Assembly: GCA_049290495.1 (NCBI GenBank)
Contig: JBATNV010000136.1
Location: 1 to 52,467 of the forward strand
DNA: 52,467 nucleotides
Direction of reading: 5' to 3'
Origin: SHZI01 sp049290495
Lineage (GTDB): Bacteria > Pseudomonadota > Gammaproteobacteria > Steroidobacterales > GCA-2729495
The notes below the pieces were generated by a model. The model was not told the DNA's origin and ran no database searches. It was given only the letters and a program-made list of their open reading frames with translations. This document shows positions 41,326 through 49,673 of this stretch, piece after piece (the first letter of the stretch is position 1; each line of letters opens with the position of its first letter). A program made the position numbers and the translations under genes.

Positions 41326-41514
41326 GGCCCCTCCCACCTGTGCCGGTGCAGCCTGCTGCTCACCGACCGGGAGCATCAGGTGGAATCAAACGCGGTAGAG
41401 AAGGCTTCCCGCACGGGGCGGTCATGCACAAACTACCGACAGCATGCGATTCCGAAAGCACGATTAAGGGTCGAGAGACCAATCAAGCCGCTGTCGAACA
41501 CCGCAGGAGGGACC
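41326..41514 (-). ncRNA. ssrS: 6S RNA
   Basis: About 189 nt on the reverse strand between zapA and fau, its conserved place in gammaproteobacteria. TATAAT (41526–41521) precedes the predicted 5' end by 6 nt. The 5' end GGTCCCTCC can pair with GGAGGGGCC at the 3' end (one G·U) to close the long hairpin, and a GAAGCC motif (41408–41403) is present as in E. coli 6S. 6S RNA mimics an open promoter and binds sigma-70 RNA polymerase in stationary phase. Ends are estimated. Confidence 0.8.
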
Positions 41515-41556
41515 GGCTCCATTATAGACACGGACCCGGAAAAAATATGTGACACG

Positions 41557-41874
41557 TCAGAGGTCGAGCTGACGACCGGCCTGCAGCGTACCTTCGATGC
41601 GCTCACGCATGGCCTGCAGCCTGAGCTTGGCATTACCTTCCAGCGCTTCGCCGACGTTGCGTGAGCGCAGCAATTCATTGGCCATGTTCAGCGCAGCCAT
41701 CACGGCGATCCGGTCCAGGCCGATCACCTTGCCGCTGTCGCGGATCTCGCGCATCTTGGTGTTCAGGAGTTCTGCCGAGTTCAACAGCGCAACGCGTTCA
41801 CTGATGGGGCAGGAGATCTGGTATTCCTTCTCCAGGATCTTGATGTTGACCTGGGTTGAGGCTTCCATGGTCAT
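41557..41874 (-). CDS. zapA: Cell division protein ZapA
   Basis: A 105-residue protein with the N-terminal ZapA fold (VNIKILEKEYQISCP, ALLNSAELLNTKMREIR) and a C-terminal coiled coil (AALNMANELLRSRN...LQAMRERI). It bundles FtsZ at mid-cell. Its ATG overlaps the stop of the upstream coiled-coil gene (ATGA), and 6S RNA follows 42 nt downstream. Confidence 0.93.
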   Translation of the reverse strand: MTMEASTQVNIKILEKEYQISCPISERVALLNSAELLNTKMREIRDSGKVIGLDRIAVMAALNMANELLRSRNVGEALEGNAKLRLQAMRERIEGTLQAGRQLDL

Positions 41875-42101
41875 GAACCGTGCTCCATGGCCTTGAGCCG
41901 TCCGACGATCGCTTCAACGCGCGACCGGACTTGCTCGTTCTTCTGCAACAGCGTGGCGCGTTCGGCGATCAGCGTGTCCTGGCGCTGGCGCAGGGAGCGG
42001 TTTTCATCCTTGAGCTGGTTGGTGATCAATACCAGTTCATCGAGGCGCCGTTCGAGACGTTCGAGTTCACGGCTGAAGGTCTTCTCAAGGGTGTCGCTCA
42101 T
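41871..42101 (-). CDS. TIGR02449-family small coiled-coil protein
   Basis: A 76-residue, almost wholly coiled-coil protein (LERLERRLDELVLITNQLKDE, then LRQRQDTLIAERATLLQKNEQVRSRVEAI). TIGR02449 proteins are found directly upstream of zapA in many gammaproteobacteria and look like ZapB. A cell-division role is inferred. An ATG at 42101 is preferred to an upstream TTG. Confidence 0.85.
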   Translation of the reverse strand: MSDTLEKTFSRELERLERRLDELVLITNQLKDENRSLRQRQDTLIAERATLLQKNEQVRSRVEAIVGRLKAMEHGS

Positions 42102-42282
42102 GGAACTCAATATAGTGTCAGCCCGCTGTGGCGGTCAAATGCCGGCTGGCCGGTTCCCGAGCCGGAGCCTGATGCCGGGCCTGATGCTAGGATAGGCAGG
42201 CCGCCCGAAGCTGTTAAAAGTCCCGACTGCCGGGGCGCTTTTTCGCTGTTTCAATACCACTGATTTACCGCCGGGATTAGCC

Positions 42283-42894
42283 ATGACGGCCAGCAATTCC
42301 TTGTCCTTTGATGTCATAGAAGATGCCCTGCGGCGCGCCGGGGCTGTCACTGAGCCTGCCGAGGCCCATGGCGGCCTGTGCGCGCTTGCCTGTGTGCTGG
42401 GCGCCGATGCGCAGTCGTTGTGGATGGCAGATACCCTCGCAACGACCGATGAGGCAGTTCCGGCGGATGAAGACCCCGGTGAGGACCTGTCCGGGGTCGA
42501 AGAAGCGACGGCGTTGCTCAGCCTGCTGGCGGCTACCAGCACCAAAGCACTGGAGGCGGGCGACATGAGCTTCCAGTTGCTGCTGCCGGAAGACGATGTA
42601 TCACTCGAGCAGCGTACAGAGGCCCTTGCCGCCTGGTGCCAGGGCTTCAACTATGGCCTGGCACATGCGGTGCGTATCGGTGATGCCGATCAGGCTATCC
42701 AGACCGATGCCATTGCCGAGATCGTGCGGGACTTCGCCGAACTTGCACAGCTGGGCTATACCGAAGACGAAATAGAGGGTGAGGGCGAAGTTGCCTGGGT
42801 GGAACTCGTCGAATATGTGCGCGTGAGCGTGCAACTCGTCTTCGAAGAGATGGCCGGCGTGCGACAGCGCATCGCCACAGCTGTCCGCCACTGA
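42283..42894 (+). CDS. ygfB: YgfB/YecA (UPF0149) family protein
   Basis: A 203-residue acidic, all-helical protein of UPF0149 (AHGGLCALACVLGA, LAAWCQGFNYGLAHA, VEYVRVSVQLVFEEM). Divergent from the zapA operon and 10 nt before pepP, its usual neighbour. In Pseudomonas aeruginosa YgfB influences ampDh3 expression and beta-lactam resistance; whether that applies here is unknown. Confidence 0.92.
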   Translation: MTASNSLSFDVIEDALRRAGAVTEPAEAHGGLCALACVLGADAQSLWMADTLATTDEAVPADEDPGEDLSGVEEATALLSLLAATSTKALEAGDMSFQLLLPEDDVSLEQRTEALAAWCQGFNYGLAHAVRIGDADQAIQTDAIAEIVRDFAELAQLGYTEDEIEGEGEVAWVELVEYVRVSVQLVFEEMAGVRQRIATAVRH

Positions 42895-42904
42895 AGATCA
42901 CACC

Positions 42905-44218
42905 ATGAATCCCGACGAATTCAGCCGCCGTCGCCGGCAACTGATGCGCATGATGGGCAAGGGGAATATTGCCATCCTGCCGGCTGCGCAGCCGCGCATG
43001 CGCAACCGCGATGTTCAGTATCCCTACCGGCAGGACAGCGACTTTTATTACCTGACCGGCTTCAGCGAACCGGAAGCGGTTGCGGTCCTGGCGCCGGGAC
43101 GGGCAGGCGGTGAGTACCTGTTGTTCTGCCGTGACCGCGACCCGCAGCGCGAGACCTGGGACGGTACGCGCGCTGGTCCCGCCAATGCGGTCAGCCAGTT
43201 CGGTGCGGATGAGGCTTTATCCATCGGCAAGGTGGATGACGTGCTGCCAAAGATCATCGCCGCCAGTGAACGGCTCTATTACACGATGGGCGCGCATCCG
43301 GAATTTGACCAACGCCTGACCGGCTGGCTGTCTGCGCTCGGCTCACACGGTGCTGCCGCTGCGCATACGCCGGATCAGTTCATTGCAGTCGATCATTTTC
43401 TGCACGATCTGCGCCTCTACAAGAGCCGTGAAGAGCTTTTGGCGATGAAGCGGGCCGGACGCATCGCCGTTCAGGCGCACCGCCGTGCGATGAGTATCTG
43501 CAAGCCCGGCCTGTACGAGTATCAGATCGAAGCGGAATACATGCATGAATTCCACAGCCAGGGCGGACGTCCGTCCTATCTGCCCATCGTCGGCTCTGGC
43601 CCCAACAGCTGCATCCTCCATTACCATGCCAATAACCGGAAGCTGGAGGACGGCGATCTGCTGCTGGTCGACGCCGGCTGCGAGTATGACTACTACGCAT
43701 CTGATGTGACGCGTACCTGGCCGGTGAACGGCCGTTTCACTTCGGAGCAGCGGGCTATCTACCAGGTTGTGCTGGACGCACACGCGGCGGCCATCGCAGA
43801 GGTTCAGCCCGGCAATCCATGGAACCAGCCGCATGAGGCGGCTGTGCGCGCCGTGACGCGGGGACTGAAAGACCTTGGCCTGCTGGAAGGCAGTCTGGCC
43901 AATCTGCTCAAGACGCGCGCCTCCCAGCGGTTTTTCATGCACCGCACCGGACACTGGCTGGGCATGGACGTACATGATGTTGGCGACTACCGGATTGCGG
44001 AGGAGTGGCGCGTGCTGGAGCCCGGCATGACGCTGACCGTCGAACCCGGCATCTACATTCCCGTCGGCAGTCGTGGCATTGCGAAGCAGTGGTGGAATAT
44101 CGGTGTAAGGATTGAGGATGATGTACTCGTGACCAGGGACGGATGTGAAGTCATGACCCGTGATCTGCCGGTTGATCCGGATGCGATCGAAGCCATGATC
44201 GGCACGGCGGCCCGGTGA
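42905..44218 (+). CDS. pepP: Xaa-Pro aminopeptidase (aminopeptidase P)
   Basis: A 437-residue metallopeptidase. The N-terminal AMP_N domain (FSRRRRQLMRMMGKGNIAIL, PYRQDSDFYYLTGF) precedes the pita-bread catalytic domain with the two-metal ligands: the Asp pair in LLLVDAGCEYDYYASDVTRT, His in HRTGHWLGMDVHD, Glu in TVEPGIYIP and Glu in GVRIEDD. It removes N-terminal residues before proline. In many relatives ubiH follows; here a different membrane-protein pair does. Confidence 0.95.
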   Translation: MNPDEFSRRRRQLMRMMGKGNIAILPAAQPRMRNRDVQYPYRQDSDFYYLTGFSEPEAVAVLAPGRAGGEYLLFCRDRDPQRETWDGTRAGPANAVSQFGADEALSIGKVDDVLPKIIAASERLYYTMGAHPEFDQRLTGWLSALGSHGAAAAHTPDQFIAVDHFLHDLRLYKSREELLAMKRAGRIAVQAHRRAMSICKPGLYEYQIEAEYMHEFHSQGGRPSYLPIVGSGPNSCILHYHANNRKLEDGDLLLVDAGCEYDYYASDVTRTWPVNGRFTSEQRAIYQVVLDAHAAAIAEVQPGNPWNQPHEAAVRAVTRGLKDLGLLEGSLANLLKTRASQRFFMHRTGHWLGMDVHDVGDYRIAEEWRVLEPGMTLTVEPGIYIPVGSRGIAKQWWNIGVRIEDDVLVTRDGCEVMTRDLPVDPDAIEAMIGTAAR

Positions 44219-44233
44219 AGCGATGGGAACCTT

Positions 44234-45766
44234 ATGAAGGACTATAAAGTCTGGGTGCTGGCCCTCGCCCTGTTCCTGGTCGGCGGCGCATTGTTTGTCT
44301 ACAAGTGGCAGGGCCTCGGATATCCGCTGCTGGCTGATGAACAGATGCGTATCTGGACCGTTGAGGCCACGCTGAAATTTGATGCGGGTCCGGCGCCGGC
44401 TCCGGCCAAGGTCACGCTATACGTGCCGGCACTGACCCCCGGCTTTGCGATTCTCGACGAGAATTTCGTCTCGCGTGGCTTTGGTTTCACCACCCGCTAC
44501 GTCACTGGTGGGCGGCAAGTGCAGTGGGCGGTCCGCCGGATCAAGGGTGAGCAGACGCTGTATTACCGCGCGACGATCTACAAGGATCCGCTGCGCGCTG
44601 AAAGCGACACCACACCGCCATTTCCTTCGGCACCCAGGCTAGGTGAGCCGGAAGCGATTGCCATGCAACAGTTGGTGGGCCAGATACAGAGCCAGTCGGC
44701 GGATCCGGCGTCTTTCACCGTCGAGTTGCTCAAACGCCTGGCCAATCCGGGCACCGACCAGAATGTCCTCATGTTGCTGGGGCCGCAGGCGGGCATAACG
44801 GCGCGTGCCGCCACCGCAATTACCGTACTCGCGGCAGCACAGATTCCAGCCCGCCTGCTGCGCGGTGTCTATCTGGTTGACCGGGAGCAGCAGGCGCGCG
44901 TGTTGCCCTGGCTGGAAGTACACGACGGCGAACGATGGATCTACTTCGATCCGGTTACCGGCGCGCAGGGCTTGCCGGAAAATTTCCTCGTCTGGTGGCG
45001 CGGTTCTGCACCGCTGTTTACGCGTGACGGTGGCGGTAATACCGATGTGCAGTTTTCAGTCCAGCGCAACGAGGTTGACCCGGTACTGGTTGCCGAACGC
45101 CGGGCCAGTGCCTGGCAGTCACGGATCGCAGACTTCTCGATGTTTTCCCTGCCGATCCAGACGCAAGCGGTATACGGCGTGCTGCTGATGATTCCGCTCG
45201 GCGCGCTGCTGGTGGTGTTTTTGCGCAACATCGTTGGCGTCACGACCTTTGGTACCTTCATGCCGGTGCTGGTCGCGCTGGCCTTCCGCGAGACTGAGGT
45301 TGTGGCGGGCGTGATCCTGTTTTCACTGGTTGTGGCGCTGGGTCTCCTGTTCCGCTTCTTCATGGAGCATCTGCGTCTGCTGCTGGTACCGCGTCTGGCC
45401 TCGGTGTTGATCATCGTAGTGCTGCTGATGGCGTTGATCAGCATCGTTGGTCACCAGCTCGGCCTGGACATGGGCCTGTCGGTCGGACTGTTCCCGATGG
45501 TCATTCTCACCATGACCATCGAACGCATGTCGATCGTCTGGGAAGAGCGTGGCCCGACCGAGGCGATCCAGCAGGGTATCGGCAGCCTGTTTGTCGCCGC
45601 GCTATGCTTCAGCGTGATGGATATCGGATTTTTCAAGCACCTGTTCTTCGTCTTCCCCGAACTGCTGCTCTGGCTGCTTGCCATTACGCTGCTGCTCGGC
45701 CGTTATAGCGGGTACCGGCTGCTCGAACTGGTGCGCTTCAAGTCACTGGCGAACCGGGCGCCCTGA
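44234..45766 (+). CDS. Inactive transglutaminase-like protein with 7TM domain (UUP1-like)
   Basis: A 510-residue membrane protein: one N-terminal TM helix (about residues 7–25), a periplasmic transglutaminase-like domain to about 290, then about seven TM helices (from YGVLLMIPLGALLVVFL). In the transglutaminase fold the Cys position (GPQAGITARAATAI) is not Cys, while WLEVHDGERWIYFDPVTG keeps the later part, so it is catalytically dead, as the family name says. It is coupled to an ATP-grasp gene (TGATG), the known partner. The pair is predicted to modify or bind peptides; function unproved. Confidence 0.85.
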   Translation: MKDYKVWVLALALFLVGGALFVYKWQGLGYPLLADEQMRIWTVEATLKFDAGPAPAPAKVTLYVPALTPGFAILDENFVSRGFGFTTRYVTGGRQVQWAVRRIKGEQTLYYRATIYKDPLRAESDTTPPFPSAPRLGEPEAIAMQQLVGQIQSQSADPASFTVELLKRLANPGTDQNVLMLLGPQAGITARAATAITVLAAAQIPARLLRGVYLVDREQQARVLPWLEVHDGERWIYFDPVTGAQGLPENFLVWWRGSAPLFTRDGGGNTDVQFSVQRNEVDPVLVAERRASAWQSRIADFSMFSLPIQTQAVYGVLLMIPLGALLVVFLRNIVGVTTFGTFMPVLVALAFRETEVVAGVILFSLVVALGLLFRFFMEHLRLLLVPRLASVLIIVVLLMALISIVGHQLGLDMGLSVGLFPMVILTMTIERMSIVWEERGPTEAIQQGIGSLFVAALCFSVMDIGFFKHLFFVFPELLLWLLAITLLLGRYSGYRLLELVRFKSLANRAP

Positions 45767-46728
45767 TGTTTGGTTTGGCAAGACAGATGGCCGCGACCGG
45801 AGTGCTCGGCATTAACGCGCGCAACTGCCAGTACATCCTGCGGCATAACCCGCGTCATCTATATCCACTGGTCGATGACAAGCTCGCCACCAAGCGCCTC
45901 GCAATCGCAGCGGGCCTGCCGGTGCCAGAGCTGTACGGTGTCATCGCCAGCCATCGCGATGTGCGCGATTTGCCAAAACGGGTGGCCGGGCATCGTGATT
46001 TCGTCATCAAGCCGGCGCATGGTTCGGGGGGCGACGGAATCCTGGTGGTCTCGGCCAGGGTCAGGGACGGTTCGGCGTACCGGCTGGTCGACGGCACGAT
46101 CATGGATGGCGACGAAATCGGTCATCACCTGTCGAACATGATCAGTGGCCAGTACAGCCTTGGCGGACACCGCGATATCGCGCTGATTGAATACTGCGTG
46201 AAGTTTGATCCGATCTTCAGCGAGTGCGCGTATCGCGGCATCCCGGACATCCGCGTCATCGTATTTCGCGGTTATCCGGTGATGGCCATGCTGCGACTGC
46301 CAACGCGCAGATCGCACGGCAAGGCCAATCTGCACCAGGGTGCGGTAGGGGCCGGGCTAAATCTCGCCAGCGGCGAAACCACCTGTGCCGTCATCGGCAA
46401 TTCGCTGGTCACCGAACACCCCGATACCGGGGCCGCGATTGCCGGCCGGCAGATTCCCCGCTGGGAATATCTGCTCGATTTCGCAGCACGCTGTTATGAA
46501 CTGACCGGACTCGGTTATCTTGGCGTGGACATCGTGCTCGACCGCGACCACGGGCCGATGCTGCTGGAGCTCAATGTCCGGCCCGGTCTCAATATCCAGA
46601 TTGCGAACCGGTGTGGCTTGCGTGACCGGCTAAGGGTAATCGAGACGCAGCCCGCCGGCGTCAGCGTAGAAGAACGCGTGGCATTCTCCACGGGACCTCT
46701 GCTGCAACTTACAGCTGCGGCAAATTAA
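45766..46728 (+). CDS. Alpha-L-glutamate ligase-like ATP-grasp protein
   Basis: A 320-residue ATP-grasp enzyme of the RimK-related group: FVIKPAHGSGGDGILVV (ATP loop), SECAYRGIPDIRVIVFRGYPVMAMLRLPT, and metal-binding LLELNVRPGLNIQIAN. Likely to ligate an amino acid or peptide through an acyl-phosphate. It overlaps the 7TM gene by one base. The ATP-dependent zinc protease that often accompanies this pair is absent in the window. Substrate unknown. Confidence 0.88.
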   Translation: MFGLARQMAATGVLGINARNCQYILRHNPRHLYPLVDDKLATKRLAIAAGLPVPELYGVIASHRDVRDLPKRVAGHRDFVIKPAHGSGGDGILVVSARVRDGSAYRLVDGTIMDGDEIGHHLSNMISGQYSLGGHRDIALIEYCVKFDPIFSECAYRGIPDIRVIVFRGYPVMAMLRLPTRRSHGKANLHQGAVGAGLNLASGETTCAVIGNSLVTEHPDTGAAIAGRQIPRWEYLLDFAARCYELTGLGYLGVDIVLDRDHGPMLLELNVRPGLNIQIANRCGLRDRLRVIETQPAGVSVEERVAFSTGPLLQLTAAAN

Positions 46729-46742
46729 TCAAGGCAGAACCG

Positions 46743-47846
46743 ATGGCACATCAAACTCCGCTCTATGCCGACCATGTCGCCAACGACGCCAGGATTGTCG
46801 AGTTCGGCGGTTGGGATATGCCTTTACAGTATGTATCTGCGCTCGCAGAGCATCACGCTGTCCGGCAGTCATGCGGCATCTTTGATGTCTCGCACATGAC
46901 GGTGGTTGACCTCACCGGCCCGGATAGCACGCGCTTTCTTATGCGACTGCTGGCCAATGATCCGGGCAAGCTGCGCAGTGTGGGGCAGGGGCTGTACAGC
47001 TGCATGCTCAACGATGCCGGTGGTGTCGTCGATGACCTGATCGTTTACCGGCTTGGCGATAACGTCTACCGGCTGATCATCAATGCCGCAACGCGCGTCC
47101 AGGATCTGGGCTGGATGGCCCGGGTCGCTGACCGCGATGACATCGTGATCCGGCACCGCGACGATCTGCTCATGATCGCCGTACAAGGACCAAAGGCCCG
47201 CGAACTCGCTGCCTCCCTGCTGGCGGAGGAACTGCAGGCGCCGGCGCTCGCGCTGCGGTCATTTGAGTGTGTGCGTCATGACCATGTGTTCGTGGCGCGT
47301 ACCGGTTACACCGGAGAGGATGGTTTTGAAATCGTGCTGCCGGCCGAGGCTGGAGTGGTGCTGTGGCGGGAGCTTGCCGCTGCGGGTGCCGTTCGCTGCG
47401 GTCTGGGCGCACGGGATACCTTGCGGCTGGAAGCCGGGCTTAACCTTTATGGTCAGGACATGGATGCGGGGACTTCACCACTGGTGTCTGCGCTCGGCTG
47501 GACGGTTGCTCTGGACCCGGCTGACCGCCAGTTTCGTGGCCGCGCAGCACTGGAAAAACAGAAGGCTGAGGGGCTCAGCGAGAAGCTCACCGGCCTGGTG
47601 CTGGAGGATCGCGGTATCATGCGCCACGGCCAGCGGGTGATAACGGCGACCGGTGAAGGCAGTATCACCAGTGGTGGATTTTCGCCGACGATGGAGCGCT
47701 CGATCGCGCTGGCGCGCTTGCCGATTGCAGCGACAGGTACCTGCCAGGTTGATATTCGTGGCGTCCTGCGCAAGGCGCGGATCGTCAAACCGCCGTTTGT
47801 GCGCCTCGGGCGCATATTGGTTGACGATGCGCCGGTTCAGAAATAA
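46743..47846 (+). CDS. gcvT: Glycine cleavage T protein (aminomethyltransferase)
   Basis: A 367-residue THF-dependent aminomethyltransferase: TPLYADHVANDARIVEFGGWDMP, FDVSHMTVVDLTGPD, GYTGEDGFEIVLP, GARDTLRLEAGLNLYGQDMD. It takes the methylamine from lipoyl-GcvH, releasing ammonia and methylene-THF. Only 14 bp separate it from the ATP-grasp gene, so a glycine riboswitch directly in front is excluded. First gene of gcvT-H-PA-PB. Confidence 0.96.
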   Translation: MAHQTPLYADHVANDARIVEFGGWDMPLQYVSALAEHHAVRQSCGIFDVSHMTVVDLTGPDSTRFLMRLLANDPGKLRSVGQGLYSCMLNDAGGVVDDLIVYRLGDNVYRLIINAATRVQDLGWMARVADRDDIVIRHRDDLLMIAVQGPKARELAASLLAEELQAPALALRSFECVRHDHVFVARTGYTGEDGFEIVLPAEAGVVLWRELAAAGAVRCGLGARDTLRLEAGLNLYGQDMDAGTSPLVSALGWTVALDPADRQFRGRAALEKQKAEGLSEKLTGLVLEDRGIMRHGQRVITATGEGSITSGGFSPTMERSIALARLPIAATGTCQVDIRGVLRKARIVKPPFVRLGRILVDDAPVQK

Positions 47847-47864
47847 CAGGGAATACAGACAGAC

Positions 47865-48257
47865 ATGACGCAGATACCGCAACAGCTCAAATACACGGAC
47901 GACCATGAGTGGGTCCGCGCTGAAGCCGATGGTTCGATCGTGATGGGTGTCACCGACCATGCCCAGCATCAGCTCGGCGAACTCGTCTACGTTGAACTGC
48001 CGGATGCGGGGCGGACAGTGGCACGTGGCGATGCGATGGCCGTGGTTGAATCCACCAAGGCAGCCTCGGATGTTTACGCGCCTCTGGCCGGCGTCGTCGT
48101 GCAGGGTAATCCGGCGCTCGCCAGTCAGCCGGAACTGGTCAACACGGATCCCTATGGCGAAGGCTGGCTGCTGCGGTTACGTCCCTCTGATGCCACAGAT
48201 CTCGCCGCGCTGCTGGACAGTGCGGCCTACACAAAGCTGCTGGCCGCAGAAGACTGA
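47865..48257 (+). CDS. gcvH: Glycine cleavage H protein
   Basis: A 130-residue lipoyl carrier with the lipoylated Lys65 in VESTKAASDVYAP and the N-terminal YTDDHEWVR. It shuttles the aminomethyl group between GcvP, GcvT and the L protein. AGGG about 20 nt upstream is weak as a ribosome site. 18 nt after gcvT. Confidence 0.96.
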   Translation: MTQIPQQLKYTDDHEWVRAEADGSIVMGVTDHAQHQLGELVYVELPDAGRTVARGDAMAVVESTKAASDVYAPLAGVVVQGNPALASQPELVNTDPYGEGWLLRLRPSDATDLAALLDSAAYTKLLAAED

Positions 48258-48311
48258 GACCGTCGGTACACGACAGCCAAAAACAAGACAGCTCGAAATA
48301 CAGGAAGCGGC

Positions 48312-49673
48312 GTGCCATTCATCCCACATACCGACGACGATCTGGCTGTCATGCTGCAGACCATCGGTGTCGCTGATATCGATACGCTGTTCGACGAGAT
48401 TCCTGCAGCGCTGCGGGTGGCGAGTCTGCCCGGCGTGCCAGCGGGTATGTCGGAGGCTGCTGTCACGCGCCTGATGCGCAAGCGGGCGGCGCAGAATACC
48501 GACAGCCTCTGTTTTCTCGGCGCCGGTGCCTATGAGCACCATATCCCGGCGGCCGTATGGGAACTTGCCACGCGCGGCGAGTTTTATTCTGCCTATACGC
48601 CGTACCAGGCCGAGGCCAGCCAGGGCACGCTGCAGCTCATCTATGAGTATCAGTCGATGCTGGCCGGGCTGGTCGACCTCGATGTTTCCAACGCCTCCCT
48701 GTATGACGGTGCGACCGCCTTTGCCGAAGCCTGCCTGATGGCGGTGCGTGCCACCCGCAACAATTCGCGGCGGGTGCTGGTGGCGCGCTATCTGCATCCG
48801 CTCTGGCGCAAGGCGGCTGAGACCTTGCTCAAGGGGCAGGCGGTCGAACTGGTCGAATTGCCAGCTGTAGCCGGGCGCACTGACCTGGACGCGCTGGCGA
48901 CGCTGGATGGTCATGACTTCGCGGCAGTGTGCCTGCCCTGGCCAAACTTTCTTGGCGGCCTCGAACCGGTCGATGAACTGACCGACTGGGCGCACAGCCG
49001 CAACATGCTGGTAATCGGCGTCTGTAATCCCGTCGCACTCGGGCTGCTCAAGCCGCCCGGCAAGTGGGGTACGCGAGGTGCGGATATCGCTTGCGGCGAA
49101 GGGCAGCCGCTCGGCATTCCGCTTGCTTCGGGCGGGCCCTATTTTGGTTTCATGGCCTGCCGGCAGGCACTGGTGCGGCAGATGCCGGGCCGGATCGTCG
49201 GCCAGACGCTGGATATCGAAGGGCGGCGCGGTTTTACGCTGACCCTGCAGGCGCGCGAGCAACACATCAGGCGTTCGAAGGCGACCTCGAACATCTGTAC
49301 AAACCAGGGACTTATGGTGACGGCCGCTACCATCCACCTGTCCTTGCTTGGCAGCGAGGGATTACGGCGTGTGGCCGCACAGTGTCATGCCAATACCCGC
49401 GCGCTGGTCGCTGCGCTGACCAGTCTCGATAAGGTGGAATTGCGCTTTGCGCCGTATTTCCACGAAGCGGTGCTGAAGCTGCCGCAGCCCGTCGCGCCCG
49501 TGCTGACAGGCCTCGCCAATGCCGGGATTCTCGGTGGCTATGACCTGAGCGCTGATTTCCCCGAGCTGGGTCATGCCGTGCTGGTGTGTGCTACCGAGTT
49601 GCGCACTGCCGAGGATATAGAGGCCTATCGCCAGGCGCTGGCCGGCGCACTTGGCCTGGCGGCAGCCGCATGA
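48312..49673 (+). CDS. gcvPA: Glycine dehydrogenase (decarboxylating) subunit 1, GcvPA
   Basis: A 453-residue N-terminal half of the P protein, beginning at GTG (PFIPHTDDDLAVML), with FLGAGAYEHHIPAAV, YTPYQAEASQGTLQLIYEYQS and SKATSNICTNQ. In the split form it pairs with GcvPB, which bears PLP. Many gammaproteobacteria have a single GcvP, so the split form is a lineage mark. The stop overlaps the gcvPB start (ATGA). Confidence 0.95.
   Translation: MPFIPHTDDDLAVMLQTIGVADIDTLFDEIPAALRVASLPGVPAGMSEAAVTRLMRKRAAQNTDSLCFLGAGAYEHHIPAAVWELATRGEFYSAYTPYQAEASQGTLQLIYEYQSMLAGLVDLDVSNASLYDGATAFAEACLMAVRATRNNSRRVLVARYLHPLWRKAAETLLKGQAVELVELPAVAGRTDLDALATLDGHDFAAVCLPWPNFLGGLEPVDELTDWAHSRNMLVIGVCNPVALGLLKPPGKWGTRGADIACGEGQPLGIPLASGGPYFGFMACRQALVRQMPGRIVGQTLDIEGRRGFTLTLQAREQHIRRSKATSNICTNQGLMVTAATIHLSLLGSEGLRRVAAQCHANTRALVAALTSLDKVELRFAPYFHEAVLKLPQPVAPVLTGLANAGILGGYDLSADFPELGHAVLVCATELRTAEDIEAYRQALAGALGLAAAA

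Noticed and set aside
46729..46742. Glycine riboswitch in front of gcvT
   Set aside because: Only 14 bp lie between the genes, too short for an aptamer.
48177..49337. 386-codon open frame antisense to gcvPA
   Set aside because: GC-rich shadow of the clear GcvPA gene; no family motif or ribosome site.
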